Shown: positions 1-13,648, counted from the first letter of the stretch. The stretch is 64,000 bases of DNA from Erigeron canadensis (GCF_010389155.1 NC_057763.1:38112645-38176644), one strand, 5' to 3'. Made by a program: numbers and translations. The notes: generated by a model from the letters alone, not told the origin.

Positions 1-19
1 CCGGGACTTGCTTTTTCAG

Positions 20-1870
20 CTTATCATTGCCTGCGGTCAGGGAGGAACCAGCATCGAAGATCTTGCAGAAAAATACCCTGACATGATCATAAAAGTATGC
101 CTTCTTTTTGGAATACAATTCCTTGGCTTTTTTCACATATTTAGTTTTTTTCACATATTCTGTCATTGTTTCATCTGCATTCGCTTTTCACAGGTACCCA
201 TTGATGTTTTTAAAGGAATTACAGATGAAGATGCTGCCAAAGTTGTAGATGGTCTTGCTATCAAGACAGCTGACAGAACTGCTTCAATAGAACAGGTGAA
301 GAAGTTGTATAACCTTTTCTGCGAATCTGATTGCACCCAGTTGGAGGTGAGCATTACTTGTATAAAGAACTTGTGGCTTCATTTCATATTTTAGTTGTTA
401 TTGCTGAACTTTGATGTCATGTTCAAATGTTCTCCTTCAGATCAACCCTATTGCCGAGACTGAAGATAAGAAGCTGGTGGCCGCTGATGCTAAGTTAAAC
501 TTTGATGATAATGCTGCTTTTCGTCAAAAAGAGATATTTGCTCTTCGTGACCCGACACAAGAAGATCCCCGAGAGGTATAACTTGTCCGTTGTATATGAA
601 TAAATACAAAGTCAACACCTAGCCTTCTTTATTATTTCAATAAATATCAAGTCATCATTTTAAACTATCTATACCTGCTGACAGAACTCGTAAGCTGTGA
701 CTAATGGTATTTTCTTGATACTCATGTTAAAACAGGTCGCGGCTGCAAAAGCAGATTTGAATTATATTGGTTTGGATGGGGAAATTGGATGTATGGTTAA
801 TGGTGCTGGGTTAGCAATGGCCACCATGGACATCATAAAGTTACATGGAGGAACACCCGCCAATTTTCTGGATGTAGGTGGAAATGCTTCCGAAGGACAG
901 GCAAGTACTTTTTTAGAAGTAAAAATAAACTGAGTACACTTTTATAACCTTGTCCGCACATAGTTATTCTGGATGACTGGAGCAGGTTGTTGAAGCTTTC
1001 AAGATCTTGACATCAGATGACAAAGTGAAAGCAATATTGGTGAATATTTTTGGAGGAATTATGAAGTGCGATGTGATAGCCAGTGGGATTGTTAACGCTG
1101 CTAAGCATGTGAGTGCATTACTTTCTTAAAATTGCTTCATCTTTGAATTCAGTCTAACATTTCAGCACTCAAGTAGTTTGTACATCGTTATTTCGTATGT
1201 CTTGTTGATCAACCATAGTCCATAGGAGTGTAACTATATTATTGGTAAAAAAGTGGTTGGCACGGGCAGGCTGCTTGAGAACAGTCAAAATGGGTCAGCA
1301 ATGCGTGGGTTTATTTTGACTACCTTTTGTCCGGAATATTTTTATTTGGGTAAAAGGGTGTTTACCCTGATGAATTTCACCTCAAGTCACTTGCAAATAC
1401 ATTTCTCATACCTGAGCGGCTTTTTTTTAGTTTTTCCAGAAGATCCAAGGTTTTTATTAATTAATTAGTAGAATTACATTATACTGTATTACTTATTACC
1501 TTAATAGTTAATACCATTAGAGATAAACCCAAACCAACATATTCATAACTTCACAAGTAACTGGGTCAAAATTATAACTTGTGTTTCAGTATGGTTGTAC
1601 TGAAATAATCTAAACTTTTTTTTATGCTCTCAGGTTTCACTGAAGGTGCCAGTCGTAGTTCGTCTTGAAGGCACAAACGTTGATGAAGGGAAAAGGATTC
1701 TTAAGGTATTTTTTTCTCTAATCTCTTGTGGACGTGTTAAAATTTCATGGGGTCGAATATTTAAGTATTTGGTATGCTTGTATATGCAGGAAAGTGGAAT
1801 GACATTGATTACAGCAGAGGATCTGGATGATGCAGCCGAGAAAGCTGTTAAAGCACTGAAATCAGGATAA
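20..1870 (+). CDS. Succinyl-CoA ligase [ADP-forming] beta subunit, mitochondrial (3' part, 7 exons visible)
   Basis: TCA-cycle enzyme subunit that converts succinyl-CoA to succinate with nucleotide triphosphate formation in the mitochondrial matrix; partner of the alpha subunit. The window opens inside an intron (acceptor CAG at 17-19). Exons read as 20-94, 194-346, 441-575, 736-900, 986-1108, 1634-1705 and 1790-1870, all joining in frame and ending in TAA. The translation starts [20 protein letters not shown], runs through the conserved GGNAS and [17 protein letters not shown] stretches of the ligase domain, and ends AVKALKSG. The N-terminal ATP-grasp half and transit peptide lie left of the window. 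The intron after 900 starts with GC (CAG|GCAAGT), and no other donor keeps the conserved protein. A broken second copy lies at 12700-14737. AATAAA-like signals near 1983 may end the transcript. Confidence 0.95.
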
Positions 1871-2886
1871 AGAATATCAATTGTATTTTGAATTTGATTT
1901 TTTGTCGTGAGCTAAAGATTACATCGGTCTGTAGTACTCCCAAAATGAGGGGAGACGGGTTTCTTTTGTCACTTTTCTGATAAATAAATACAGCAGAAAT
2001 AGTGGTTGGACATACTTTGATCTGTATTGGATTTTGCTCATGCTAAGCTCAGTATGTTTTTGCTAAAAAGTTGGTTATTTATCGTTCAATTTTCAACAAT
2101 TTTTATACCTTAAAATGCTGAACAAAAAGTGAATACCCCATTCAATTTTCTTTTTCACCCTTGGTCTTTTTTATCTCCATAGTCCACCTTACCCAATAGG
2201 TTTTGTTTTTACTTATAGGTCTAACCTTAAACTATTGCGGTCTTTGAACTCTAATTTTCAATTTGGACAACTTTTTAAAACCTTTTATTTTGATTCTTAA
2301 AACATTTAGCTTTTTTTATTTATTACCTTGAGCATTTTTTTGCTTTGTGTTCACCGATTATCCAGGCACAAAATTAATTTATTGTAAAAGATTCAAAATC
2401 AAAAAAGGCTACATGTAAGCAGTAACTGAATAAATAAATTCGAAGGCAGAATTAACCATTCACTAAATTTTCACCTATAATTGATCAATGTAAGTGTTAA
2501 GCACACAGTTATTCGCTATGTTTTATGGTTGTGTATGTGTCGCTTACCGAGTACCTGTAACTCAAGAGGTAAACAAACAGGTACCAAGAGTTTTGCCATT
2601 TGCTAAAAACAGAAAAAGGTTTCAATGATTGAGTATTCTGTTTTGTGTTATATAGTTGTTATGTGGTTACAGAACCTGCAACTCACACAAAAAAAGAGGT
2701 TTCTGCTTATAAAAACAGGAAGGAATGAGTGTATTCTATTTGATAACAATGTTAGATAGTAATGTGAGCTTCCTTGTGGTATGTTGGAAAAAGTACCTAC
2801 GATCAAAGCCTAATAACAATTTAGTAAACCAAAGCCTCTAATCTGTTAACGGGGTAAATAATTTACAGAAAATATAGACCTTGAAC
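1871..2886. other. 3' UTR and intergenic spacer
   Basis: AT-rich DNA between the converging ligase and phytochelatin synthase genes. The first ~150 bases are probably the ligase 3' UTR. I see no gene, RNA or clear repeat in it. Confidence 0.5.
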
Positions 2887-3118
2887 CTATGCAGGACGTA
2901 TAAGCAATTGGTTTAGGCCAAGTAATAATGCTTCTGATCCCACCCGAAAGCCGATCGGGCCTTTCATACCTCTCAGAAAGCCTGCTACAGCAATCAAGGG
3001 CTCGTTGTCCCAACGACGACACATCAATTTGATTACGTAAGTTTGACCCTTGTAAGAAGAGCTTTGACTTGCCAATAACCTGTTCTGGTCTCCTGGATAC
3101 ATCGCTTGTTCCTTGATA
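2887..3118 (-). other. Unidentified open segment just 3' of phytochelatin synthase
   Basis: A GC-richer block than its surroundings that stays open in two overlapping minus-strand frames. One frame has an ATG at 3102 and gives 71 residues; another runs open from about 3117 past 2887. A TTTTAG acceptor-like site precedes it at about 3120, so it could be a spliced 3' UTR exon or an alternative last exon of the synthase. It could equally be a fragment of organellar or transposon DNA. I do not recognise either translation, so no function is given. Confidence 0.25.
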
Positions 3119-3254
3119 CTCGACCTAAAACATGGATAGGAATAGATATAGCATTTTTCATAAAATTGGTAAAGTTACATCATGTGTGGTTCTGGCCTTT
3201 TAGTGAATTCATGATCAAATAATATTACAGAAATAATGGATACCCAGAAAATAT

Positions 3255-6200
3255 TTAATCTGGAGAGTAGAAGGGTGCAGAAAGATCTTCCTCTACCTCG
3301 TCATCTTTGCATCGTTTGAGAACATGGAGCTGACCACGCAAGTGCATAATCTGCAATACAGAAGTATAATATTCAGCTCTCTACCATTTGGAACACAGAG
3401 TATAGATTACTAGGCCATGATGCACCAGAACCCTTTAAGATTTTGGAGCCTAGATATATCTTAATAATGTATAGGCCACATCTACTCTTAACATGGATAC
3501 AGAGTGGTTAATTTGCAAGTCACTCAGTCAGAAATCACTATGGATAAAGGTATGATGGCAAAGTGGAATGGGAATCGGATTATAGACCTACCTCCTATGG
3601 CAGGAATGGAGAGTTCCCATATATATGAATATATAACCACCACTAAACACCTATCATTCTCATTAACATTCATAAACCCACATCTAGACACCCCGTATAT
3701 ATAAGAAAACTAAAACACACTGGATCAACATCTATAAGAGGATCAATATAAGATCACCATATACTACTAGAAACTGCTTATGTTGAAGAATGAACAAAGG
3801 CAAGAAAGAAAAGTGAGTGCAAATGTGCAATTTTGTACCTCTTCTTGAAGCAAAGTGGGAAGGTTGTCCGAACGAACAAGAGTAGTTATTTCCTGCAACA
3901 GGCTATTGTCTTTGATTCCAGACCAGGTTTGAGGTGGCAAAGCCAGTAAAAGTGCTGTGAGTACATCATTACTAGCTGGGTGGTGCGTTCCAATGCAACC
4001 AGTGCTGGACGAACTTAAATTTTTAGGAGATGATGGAACCAACATATCAACATGCTGTTCACCAATGCCATTGGTCACCGTCCCAGACACTACTGTAACA
4101 GGCATGTCTCCATTGGCTTTTATGCAATGGACATGTGTTGCCCCACAGCAAAACCCATTACGAGATTCACTGTTTCCATCCAGAAACCCTGCTCCTTGGC
4201 AGCATACACTAGCTGCAATATCGATCAAACTGGTTTCTTGACCCAAACATAGCGGGCCCTGGCACCCTGATTTCTCAGTGAAGAGAAAATCTGTAACATG
4301 TTTGTATAGATGAGTGTCCTGTACTTGTTTCAGTATCTCCCCCTACATGAAACACCAAAAAATTAAATTAAAACATGAAGAGACAGATGATGCAGATTCT
4401 TGATTATGACAATAAGTAGAGGTGGCAAACTTGACTTACCTAACAACAGATTAATTTGGTATTATTTTTCTTTTCTATGGCAGGTTCAAATATGTTAAAC
4501 TAGAAGATTTAACTATAAAGGAAAATGGACCAGAAGTCATCTCAAGTGTATTCACATGTATAGAAGATAAAACCACCTAATTGCTTTTTTGGATGAATTT
4601 AACTTATCAATATAATAATATAATTCTTCTGATCATTTCTAACGCGTACATTATTTAAAAAACTACAATTAAAGACAATTATGGATTAGCCCAGCCTGCC
4701 CATGTATTCATCTCTGGCAATAGTATACCTTGACGGAGAGCCTTTCTTGCTCCTCTGTACTTAAACTTTGATCGCCCTCCTCTGTTCTCCTCACTTCTGC
4801 AACCCACTTGATAAATTCAAGAAACTTTGACGGAAGGGAATTAAAAACAATGGAGAGAACGTTTTTCACATCTTTCACCTTCTTAGAACTCAATAATACC
4901 GGAACATCTTCCACCAAGTACTTTGCAATACTAGCCCAACTCTCATGCTTACAACTCTGCACCAAGATAGTGAAAACAAGAAGTGTCAGAATATGTGCAA
5001 AATTATATAGTAACTAATTCCAAAATTGTGCATAGTGAGTTTATATGGCAGAAAAGATACAAAAAGGTCAAGAATTCTAAAACAGGGTGTATGTGAACAC
5101 ATATGGGTAAGGCAGGAACGTAGTTGAACGTACCAGGGTGTAAAGTAATGCTGGTGGCCGTTGAAGCCTAGATACTAGCATGAAACTGAAATATATAGTG
5201 AATAAATCAATAACGAGACAATATATAAATGATTTGCTGTCAGACTAAACGAGGTATCCAACCAGCACAAGTACAGAGACATATACAAGTTCTGAACATG
5301 AAAAATAAAGTCAAGATGTTCAGATCATCATTTAATACATATAATATTAACACATGTATCAAGCAGACGCCTTTAAACAAACAAAAACAAAACAAAACAA
5401 AAAAGAGTGAAAAAGACATGCGGTCAGGCATTTTCTAGCTAAGAAGTGTTCCAGCCTGCTGATGCGCAAGAACTAATCTTTCATGTGTATTTGAGCTATT
5501 CAGTTATTAAAAAGTAGCCCCTGATGTTTCAAGGATTATATATATCTTGCAAACTTGCTGTTTAGCCACTCCAATACTAAGAAATACAGCAGCAGAAGCA
5601 ATAATAAATTGGAAGAGAGAGCTTGGAATTGAAAAAATTACCCCCTGCGAAATCCACTAGCATCATCCACGGTATCCATGGCTTCCCACAGTAGCTTAAG
5701 CGGAACCCAATGGGGAGGATATTTAAACCGTGCAACATCTAAAATTAATGCCATGTCTGCTCCAGCATGATAACCACCAATAGGCGAAAAATGGCCACTA
5801 CCTGTCTGCAATAGAATAAAAATAAGATGAGCCCGTCACAACAATAATATGAGCAAAGATACAACCAATGGTCAAGGTTTTTACATGCCTGTTTAAAAGT
5901 CGCTCTATTATATGATGAGATCACATGGCAATCATCAGAACTAGAACATGCAATAACATGCTTGCGGAATTCATCAATACTAGTTTGATTTGTGCGAAAA
6001 GCTTCAACCTTTGCTCCGGCACAATGAGCCAAGCACACAACTTTCCCAAAGGAAATGCCTTTGGCTTTAACCTTTTCTAAAGGCTCACAACAGTCCAGCA
6101 TAGATTCATCAAACCACCGCCATGGACCTGCAAAAAGTTAACGCCTTTTGTCATTGCAAAGTTAAAGAATGTAGCATAAATGCCCAAGAAGGCAATTTCT

Positions 6201-6965
6201 CAACCAGTACAACATCGGAATTAGATTTTATGTATTTCACAATAATCGATTTAAGTTTACGTTAAGACAATTTGCCTATTTATCAATCCGTGAAGGGATT
6301 TGTAGCCCTGATTAAGACTCTACACGAGATATATGACATAGCATAAGGAAAAAAAATTATAAACTTTCGTGATAATAATAAGAGACAGTGAAAAGGTACC
6401 TTTCCATTTTTTACCGGGATCAATAGAAAGTGCATTCAAGACCATAGAAAGAGTAGCTAAACCGCAATAGGCAGGTTCAGATTGTGTCTGAAAGTAGGAT
6501 ATCAACTTAAAGAAACCTTCCATGGTCCCACCTTGAGTCGCTTCCATAAACAATTTCTGCATTATTTCATCACACATACATAAAGCTGAGTTCCAAAAGA
6601 TAAACAAAAATTACAAAAAATATCTATCTATCTTTCTAGTTAGTCTATGTGGCCTGCAGCTTTCTTGCTTGATGTCAAACTTAGTAAGTACTACTTCACT
6701 ACGTACCTAGCGTAAAAAATCAATATCTACCACTATTATTAACATAATAATCCGAACTGTATTTGATCAAACTAGAATTGTTGTGAAATATCAAAACTTT
6801 TATTAAAAAAAAAAAACATGATTCAATAATAGTAAACAAGCAAAAAGTTGAGGCTTAACATATAAAAAGAAAGTAAGGTAAGAAACAAACCTTGCCTTGC
6901 GAAGAAGCGAAATCAATAGCAGGTGGAGATGGAAGAACTCTTCTGTATATACTTGCCATCGCCAT
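3255..6965 (-). CDS. PCS1: Phytochelatin synthase (glutathione gamma-glutamylcysteinyltransferase)
   Basis: Cytosolic enzyme that joins gamma-Glu-Cys units from glutathione into phytochelatins, which chelate Cd, As and other metals. Eight exons: 6965-6891, 6556-6400, 6127-5889, 5805-5642, 5185-5134, 4956-4729, 4342-3839, 3350-3255; 1515 coding bases, 504 aa, usual plant size. The N-terminal peptidase C83 domain (about residues 1-220) begins [19 protein letters not shown] and carries the catalytic triad at the positions known from the Arabidopsis enzyme: C56 (in PAYCGL), H162 (in TGSGHFSP) and D180. The C-terminal half, on the large exon 7, is divergent and Cys-rich, as expected for the metal-sensing region, and ends in a conserved LHVLKRC stretch. 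Intron 3 has a GC donor (CAG|GCATGT). The gene converges on the ligase gene, and a fragment of a second copy lies at 21828-21970. Confidence 0.96.
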
Positions 6966-9289
6966 TCTGCCTCCACTTTTTTATTTTTCTTATTATTGTT
7001 TTATCTTATATATAATTATAATTATAATTAATTTGATTTGATTTGGATAAAAGCAGAAGATAGATTGGATTGAGAAATTTTTGTCTACAGGAGAAACCTC
7101 AAAGTATATTAAGATTTAAGGATGGATTTTTGAAGTATAGAAAACCAACAGCGTTGACAACACGAAATACAAAAACAATTTTTTTTATCGATGATTTATG
7201 ATTATGCTGATTGGTGGATATATATATTGGGGGATTTTGTAATTGGCGGCCGGGGGCGAATCAGTAAATTTATTAGGCAGGCACACAAATCCTAACTCAA
7301 CCCCATCACTAAGTATATATTTTTTAAAAAAACCTTAAGTTTAGAAAAAAATTAATGAAATAATTTATAGTATAGATCCCCAACACTTTACTACTATAAT
7401 ATCATATTTAACATCAATTACTTTTACATTCAACACTATCGTCGCCTCCATCCGTGTCCCCACTGCCACCACCACCTTCCTCATCACTAACCCGTCGCCG
7501 TCGCATTATGCAGATATAAGTCTACTTAAATTTAAATTAAAGTCATTAAATCAAAATGTTAAGGTCATATATTTTTATAATTTTTTTAGATTAATTTTAA
7601 TTTAATAAATTCAAATATGATCATTATTTATGAAAAATAAGTTTCTACATTTTATAATGATAGAGAATAATTAATTTAATTATATAATTATGAAAAATAA
7701 TTTATAAACCTTATATTAATTTTTAAAATGACAGTATCATTATTTTAAAATATTTTTTTATTTTATTTAATTAATAAAATGTTACAGGTTTAAAATAAAA
7801 TGACAATATATATATTTTTATTTCGGTTTAATTGGTTCGGTTTTTAATATAAATCCTAAACCGAATCATAACTTTCGGTTTTCTAGTAAATAAAAAATAA
7901 AATTGGCTTTTTCGGTTCAAATTATTCGGTTTTTATAATTTTTTTATTTTATTTTTGATTCAGTTTTTTCCCACCACTAATACTTAACTTCCATATGCTG
8001 AATAAAAACATATGCTTGGATTTTAATCTTGTAGTTGAATTATATAAATTGAAGCAATTTATATTTATAATAAATCATAACGTTGAACGTGTATTTGTAG
8101 ATGGAATGGACGAATTGTATGTATACTTCGAAAGGCCATAGGGTACAATATATTGTTTGACAATTTTTATATATTTTCTACTTTTAATGATCTTTTGTTG
8201 ACGTTTGACAATATCAAATTTAGTTATGAAATAAACCTAAAAAAACAACAACATGTGTAAATTGCCAAAAGCAAATATTGAATTACTTTTGAATATATTA
8301 ATTGGTCAACATTTTCCAACAAAAACTAGATGAGCTTGATGTTCTTCTTTTATTAATTTTATTTTTTTTACAAGTTATCAATTATTTATTTACATTAGTC
8401 TTTTAATGATCATTTCATTGACGTTTGGTGATATCAAATTTACGTTATAAAATATAAGAAAAAAAAAAAGCAACATGTATAAGTTACCAAAAACAAATAT
8501 TGAATTACTTTTAGAAACTTTTTTTAACAAAAACTAGATGATTTTGATATTTTTTAATCAATTTATTATATTGGTCTGACTGAATTACTAAAAATATATA
8601 TTTAGATTAAACCTTTTTAAAATAAAATGATATATTTGTCTAATTTCTAAAATAAATTAGTAATTTTTTTTTATGGATAGTAATTTTTTTTAAAAAAATT
8701 AATTTGAAATTATTAGCTTCACATTGACGCGGGTTATTAACCGACTTCAACTTTTACATATAAAAGCATTACATTATTACATTACATACAAATACAATTT
8801 CTTTTTTTGTATCCGTGTTCCAGTCTTTCCACTCCCTTTTCATTAATTGAATTTAGGGTTTTGTTTTAACAGTCGATCGAATTAGGGTTTTTATTCTACA
8901 AATTGGTTTCTTCAAAAACTGTATTTCAGTTACTTTGCTTAAAGTAAAGTTTTCTTGATTTAGGGTTTTTTTTGTTCAAATTGTCCATGTTCGATCTTCA
9001 CTCACCATTTATGTGTTATACATACATATATGTATATATATATATGTGAAAGCCAGCAACAATGTGCAGATCGTATGTTTCTTGAAATAAAAGGAGGTAT
9101 CTTTTCTTTCTTTTTATGTTTATTTTATTTTATTTTATCGGTTCTTTTTTAGCAGTTCGTATATGCTTTGAGATGTAAAATAAGACCCTTTTTCTTTTAT
9201 GGTGTTTACAATGTGAGCCGGTTATCATGATGATGAACTATTGTTCTATTTTCAACCGATAATATGATTTCTGTGTTCAAATTCTGTTA
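6966..9289. other. Spacer upstream of PCS and left flank of the repeat field
   Basis: Very AT-rich. The part next to 6965 must hold the PCS promoter and 5' UTR. A short GC-rich patch lies at 7440-7505. At 8760-9000 there are several AGGGTTTT-type motifs and pyrimidine tracts, as in plant 5' leaders, followed by an (AT)n stretch near 9020-9050. This could be the dead promoter or leader of the duplicated ligase copy. No open reading frame is convincing. Confidence 0.4.
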
Positions 9290-12170
9290 TTTTTGGCGCT
9301 GGACCCTTTTGTCAGTATATTGTCCAATACTGCAATACAGTCATCAGTATGTTCTTTCATGGAATTTTATGGACCCTTTTCACTAGTTAGCTTTCTGTTG
9401 TAAATTACGGATCTTTTTAGTCTATATGCTTTCCAAGATAACTATGGACCCTTTCGTTGTATGCTTTTCGATGTAACTATGGACCCTTTCGTTGTATGCT
9501 TTTCGATGTAACTATGGAGCCTTTCTACTGTATGCTTTTCGATGAAACTATGGACCCTTCCTGTCGGTTTTCGGCTAAAAGCTCATCCAAAATTTATGGA
9601 CCCTTATTGTCAGATGTAATTATGCATTCTCCTGTCGGTATCATGTAACTATGGACCCTTCCTGTCGCCTGTCGGTATGCTTTTTGAAAAGGTCCCAGTG
9701 ATGTAGCATATACTCATGAAACTACAAAAAAAGGGTTTCAAATTCTGATATATTTGGCGGTGGACCCTTTTTGTTGTATGCTTTTCGATGTAACTATGGA
9801 CCCTTCTGTCGGTATGCTTTACGATGCAACTATGAACTATGGACCCTTCCTGTCGTTTGTTGTTATGCTTTTTAAAAAAGGTCCCAGTGATGTAGCATAT
9901 ACTCATGAAACTACAAAAATGGGTGTCAAATTCTGATATATTTGATGGTGGACCCTTTTCGTTGTATGCTTTTCGATGTAACCATGGACCCTTTTGTATG
10001 CAACTATGAACTATGGACCCTTTGTTTATAACTATGGACCCATCCTGTAGCCTATCGGTATGCTTTTTGAAAAGGTCCCAATGATGTAGCATATGCTCAT
10101 GAAAGTACAAAAATGTGTTTCAGATTCTTTTGTATTTGGTGTTGGACCCTTTTGTCAGTATGTTGTCCAATCTAGTGATCTAGTCTCTGTTTTCTTCTTT
10201 GCTCTTGAAATTTTATAACTAGCTTTTGTTCTCGATACCGTCTTATGTCAGTATGCTTTCGATGTAATATTTGGACCCTTTACATGTCAGTATGCTTTTC
10301 AATGTAATCTTAAGACCCTTTATGTCATTATATGCTTTCGATGTAATCTATGGACCCTTTCCCCAACATACTTTCAAGACTTTTGGACCCTTTATGTCAG
10401 TATGTTTTTTATGTAATCTACGGACCCTTTTCCTCAGTATAATTTCAAGAATGTTGGATGGTCTTTACAGACTGTACGGTAATCACATTACATTGATGAT
10501 TTGCCTAATATTGTTCAATCGATGATTTGGTATTTTTTTCAAAGATTCAAAGCTCTGCTTTTGAAAATTCCTCATGTAACCGATGAACTTTTGCGGCTAT
10601 GCTATATGATGTAAATAATTGTCCCTTTTTCAAGAAACTTTGATTTGATATTCCTAGTTCATATCAGCGGTTCCAGGTTTTGTGAAGTATCAGGTTACAT
10701 TCTTGCTGCAGAGGTTATCCTATGGCAAAGCACATGATTTTTGGTAAACTAAGGACCCTTTATGTCAGGATGCTTTCGATGTAATCTATGGACCCTTTCC
10801 CTCAGTATTATTTTATGAATTTTGAATAGGTCCCAATGATGTGGCATATATAACTACAAAAATGGGTTTCAAATTCTGTTATATTTGGCGTTGGACCCTT
10901 TTGTCAGTATGTTATCCAATATAGTCTCTGGATCCTATAGATCGGTATGCTTTTTTGTGGAATTTACAGACCCTTTCCACTAGTAAGCTTTCAGATGTAA
11001 ATTACGGACCCTTTTTAGTCCATATGCTTTCTAAGATAACTATGGACCCTTCTGTTGTATGCTTTTCGATGCAACTACGGACCCTTTTCGTTGTAAGCTT
11101 TTCTATGTAACTATGACCCTTCCTGTTGGTATGCTTTATGATGCAACTATGGGCCCTTCCTATCGGTATGCTTTACGATGCAACTATGGACCCTTCCTTT
11201 ACGATGCAACTATGGACCATTATGCTGTTAGAAAAGGTCCCAATGATGTAGCATACTGCATATACTTCATGAAACTACAAAAATGTGTTTCAAATTCTTT
11301 TATATTTGGTGTTGGACGGTTGGACCATTTTGTCAGCGTGTTGTTCAATTTAGTGTGTGGACCCTTTAGATAATTATTTTTTTTATAATAAAGTATGGGA
11401 TTCAGGTGTAAATTATGCACCCTTTCAGTCAATATGCTTTCCAAGGTAACTATGGACCCTTTTCGTCGTATGTGTTCGATGTAACTATGGATCCTTCCTG
11501 TCGGTATGCTTTTTTGAAAAGGTGCCAACAAGCATATACTTAATGAAACTACTGAGATGTATTCAAGTTCTGTTATAGTTGGCGTTGAACCTTTTTGTCA
11601 GTATGTTGTCCAATATAGTTTATAGACTCTTAATATGCTTTTTCATGGAATTTATGGTGCCTTCCCACCAGTAAGCTTTCAGGTGTAAATTACGGACCCT
11701 TTCCGTCGTATGCTTTTCAATGTGATGTAAACCTATGATTGTAATGTAATTAGTTATTGAATGGTTGATTACTACTTGCACAAAGCCACAACTTGCCATA
11801 ATGGAATGTTTGACCTCTGTAGTATTAGCTTTTACATCTTTAATTAGAATGAACTAATTAAGTAAACCTGAGATTAATTAGTTACTAGATGGTTGATTAC
11901 TACTTACCATAATGGAATGATCAAACATATTCGTGTTTTAAAAGCATACCCTTTATGTCATTTTTTCCGATGTAACTATGTTCCCCATCTATCGGTATGC
12001 GCTTCGACATAACTATGGACCCTTCCTGTCGGTATGCTTTAAGATGTAACTATAGACCCTTCCTGTTGGTAGGCTTCACCATGTAACTATGGAGTATGTA
12101 CCCTTCCTGTTGGTAGGCTTCACCATGTAACTATGGAGTATGTACCCTTCCTGTTGGTATGCTTTTTAAA
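9290..12170. repeat. Degenerate nested minisatellite field (GGACCC unit)
   Basis: About 2.9 kb dominated by a unit of roughly 30-40 bases with the core TATGGACCCTT followed by TATGCTTTTCGATGTAAC, repeated dozens of times with substitutions and small gaps. A longer cassette recurs at about 9690, 9875, 10070, 10818, 11235, 11515 and 12165: AAAAGGTCCCA, then GATGTAGCATA, ATGAAACTACAAA and a TTGGNGNTGGACCCTTTT link back to the short unit. The array is therefore two-level. Open frames of 60-150 codons arise here only because units lack stops; none looks like a protein. An unrelated stretch at 10440-10740 and one at 11740-11930 interrupt it. Confidence 0.85.
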
Positions 12171-12699
12171 AGGTGCTAATGGTGTAGCATAAACTTCATG
12201 AAACTACAAAGATAATGTCTTCCAGGAAAATCGAGTCGCCGCAGTTGAGACTCTTTCATATTAATTGATAAGCTTCCTAGATAATCTCTGTATGTTTTCA
12301 CATAAAGTTTTGTTAGAAAGTTGGTTTGCAAAGTTCTGTATGATTTGGCCACACAATGCAATGCATTGATTTTCTTATGTGATCTCTTGTGAAGTACTCG
12401 ATGTCAGGTTACTTACAAACTTAACGTTCCACTTGATCGAAGTAGTAGTCTTATATTTATTATGGAAATCCCAAAAGCCCTAATCATATGGTCTGGCTAG
12501 ATGAGCATCGAGTAATGCACCATTAAAAGGCCTCTTTCTATAGCCGAGCTGCTTTTGGTTCCTTATCCGTATATAGTTATGAGGTCCGAATGTCTGATCT
12601 TAGGTTTCTTGGGGTCACTGAACCAAATCCTTTAGCCCTAAATTTGGTGAGCCATCTATTGTGGATTCCTATAAGTGAAGCTGGTTTCTTTTGTTTCAG
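12171..12699. other. Spacer between repeat field and ligase pseudogene
   Basis: After the last repeat cassette the DNA becomes ordinary AT-rich sequence. Given the intron-containing copy that follows, it is probably remnant intron sequence of the ligase pseudogene; no exon is recognisable in it. Confidence 0.35.
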
Positions 12700-13648
12700 T
12701 TGGTAGTTAATAGCCAAATCCTTGCTGGTGAACGGGGCCTAGGGAAGTTCACATGTGGTGTTCACGGTGGAGTTCACATGGTCAACATTGATCCGGTTGA
12801 AGATATAGCTGGTACTTGTTTTATCATCTTCTCAATTTATTGACATGTTGATATGACATGACTAAAGTTGAAATATAAACATATTGAGTTTTTACCCTCT
12901 TACAAGATCCTTCCGATAGAACTTGGATATTAACTGTTAAAAGCTAGAAGTACGTGCCTTTTGCCTTCTATCATATTTCTTATGCAGAGGTTACTGGAAA
13001 ATGTGTATCTTAACTATCCAATATATCTTTGGCTAGCAAAAGGCTAACATTAACTTTGGTGTTTAGAAAGCAATTGATTATGCTGGACTAAAAGTTAGCT
13101 GACTGAAATTTAGCTATCCACCTGTGGTGAAAGTTTTTCTTTCTGTGAGACCTAGGAATCCATGTGACCTTTGTAGTATTAGCTTTTATATCTTCAATCA
13201 GAATGTAGTAACTAAGAAAAACTTATGAGTGTACTGTCAAGTAGTTACTAGATAGTTGATTACTAGTTTCCATTATGAAATGATCAAAAAATTTCGTGTT
13301 TTGACTTATTGTGTTACTAGGTGTTATTTTATTCTGCAAACCCATCCGCGGAATAATTTTTTTCATGTTTGCCAATAATGTATGGATTGAAGCTATAGAT
13401 TAGCCATAAGCATATCACAACTTCTTGGTTTACTCTTATGTAGGTTAGCAATCAGTGTGGGTCTTTGCATTGCATCGACACAATGAGATTTTTTTGAAAT
13501 GTGTCTCTAGTGGATGAAATGTACTTAGCAATCACGCTTGATTGTACCACTGCTGGTCCTGGTAAGCTTCTTCTACGTCTTGTGAAAATACAGATTTCCC
13601 AATGATAATTGAAGAAAATTCCCGTGTGGTCATTTTATTAACCTTTTA

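Noticed and set aside
3957..4252. Plus-strand frames opposite phytochelatin synthase exon 7
   Set aside because: Antisense shadows of a confirmed exon.
9457..11531. Several open frames of 60-150 codons in the repeat field
   Set aside because: They arise from stop-poor repeat units, occur on both strands and repeat the same short peptide; no splice or domain support.
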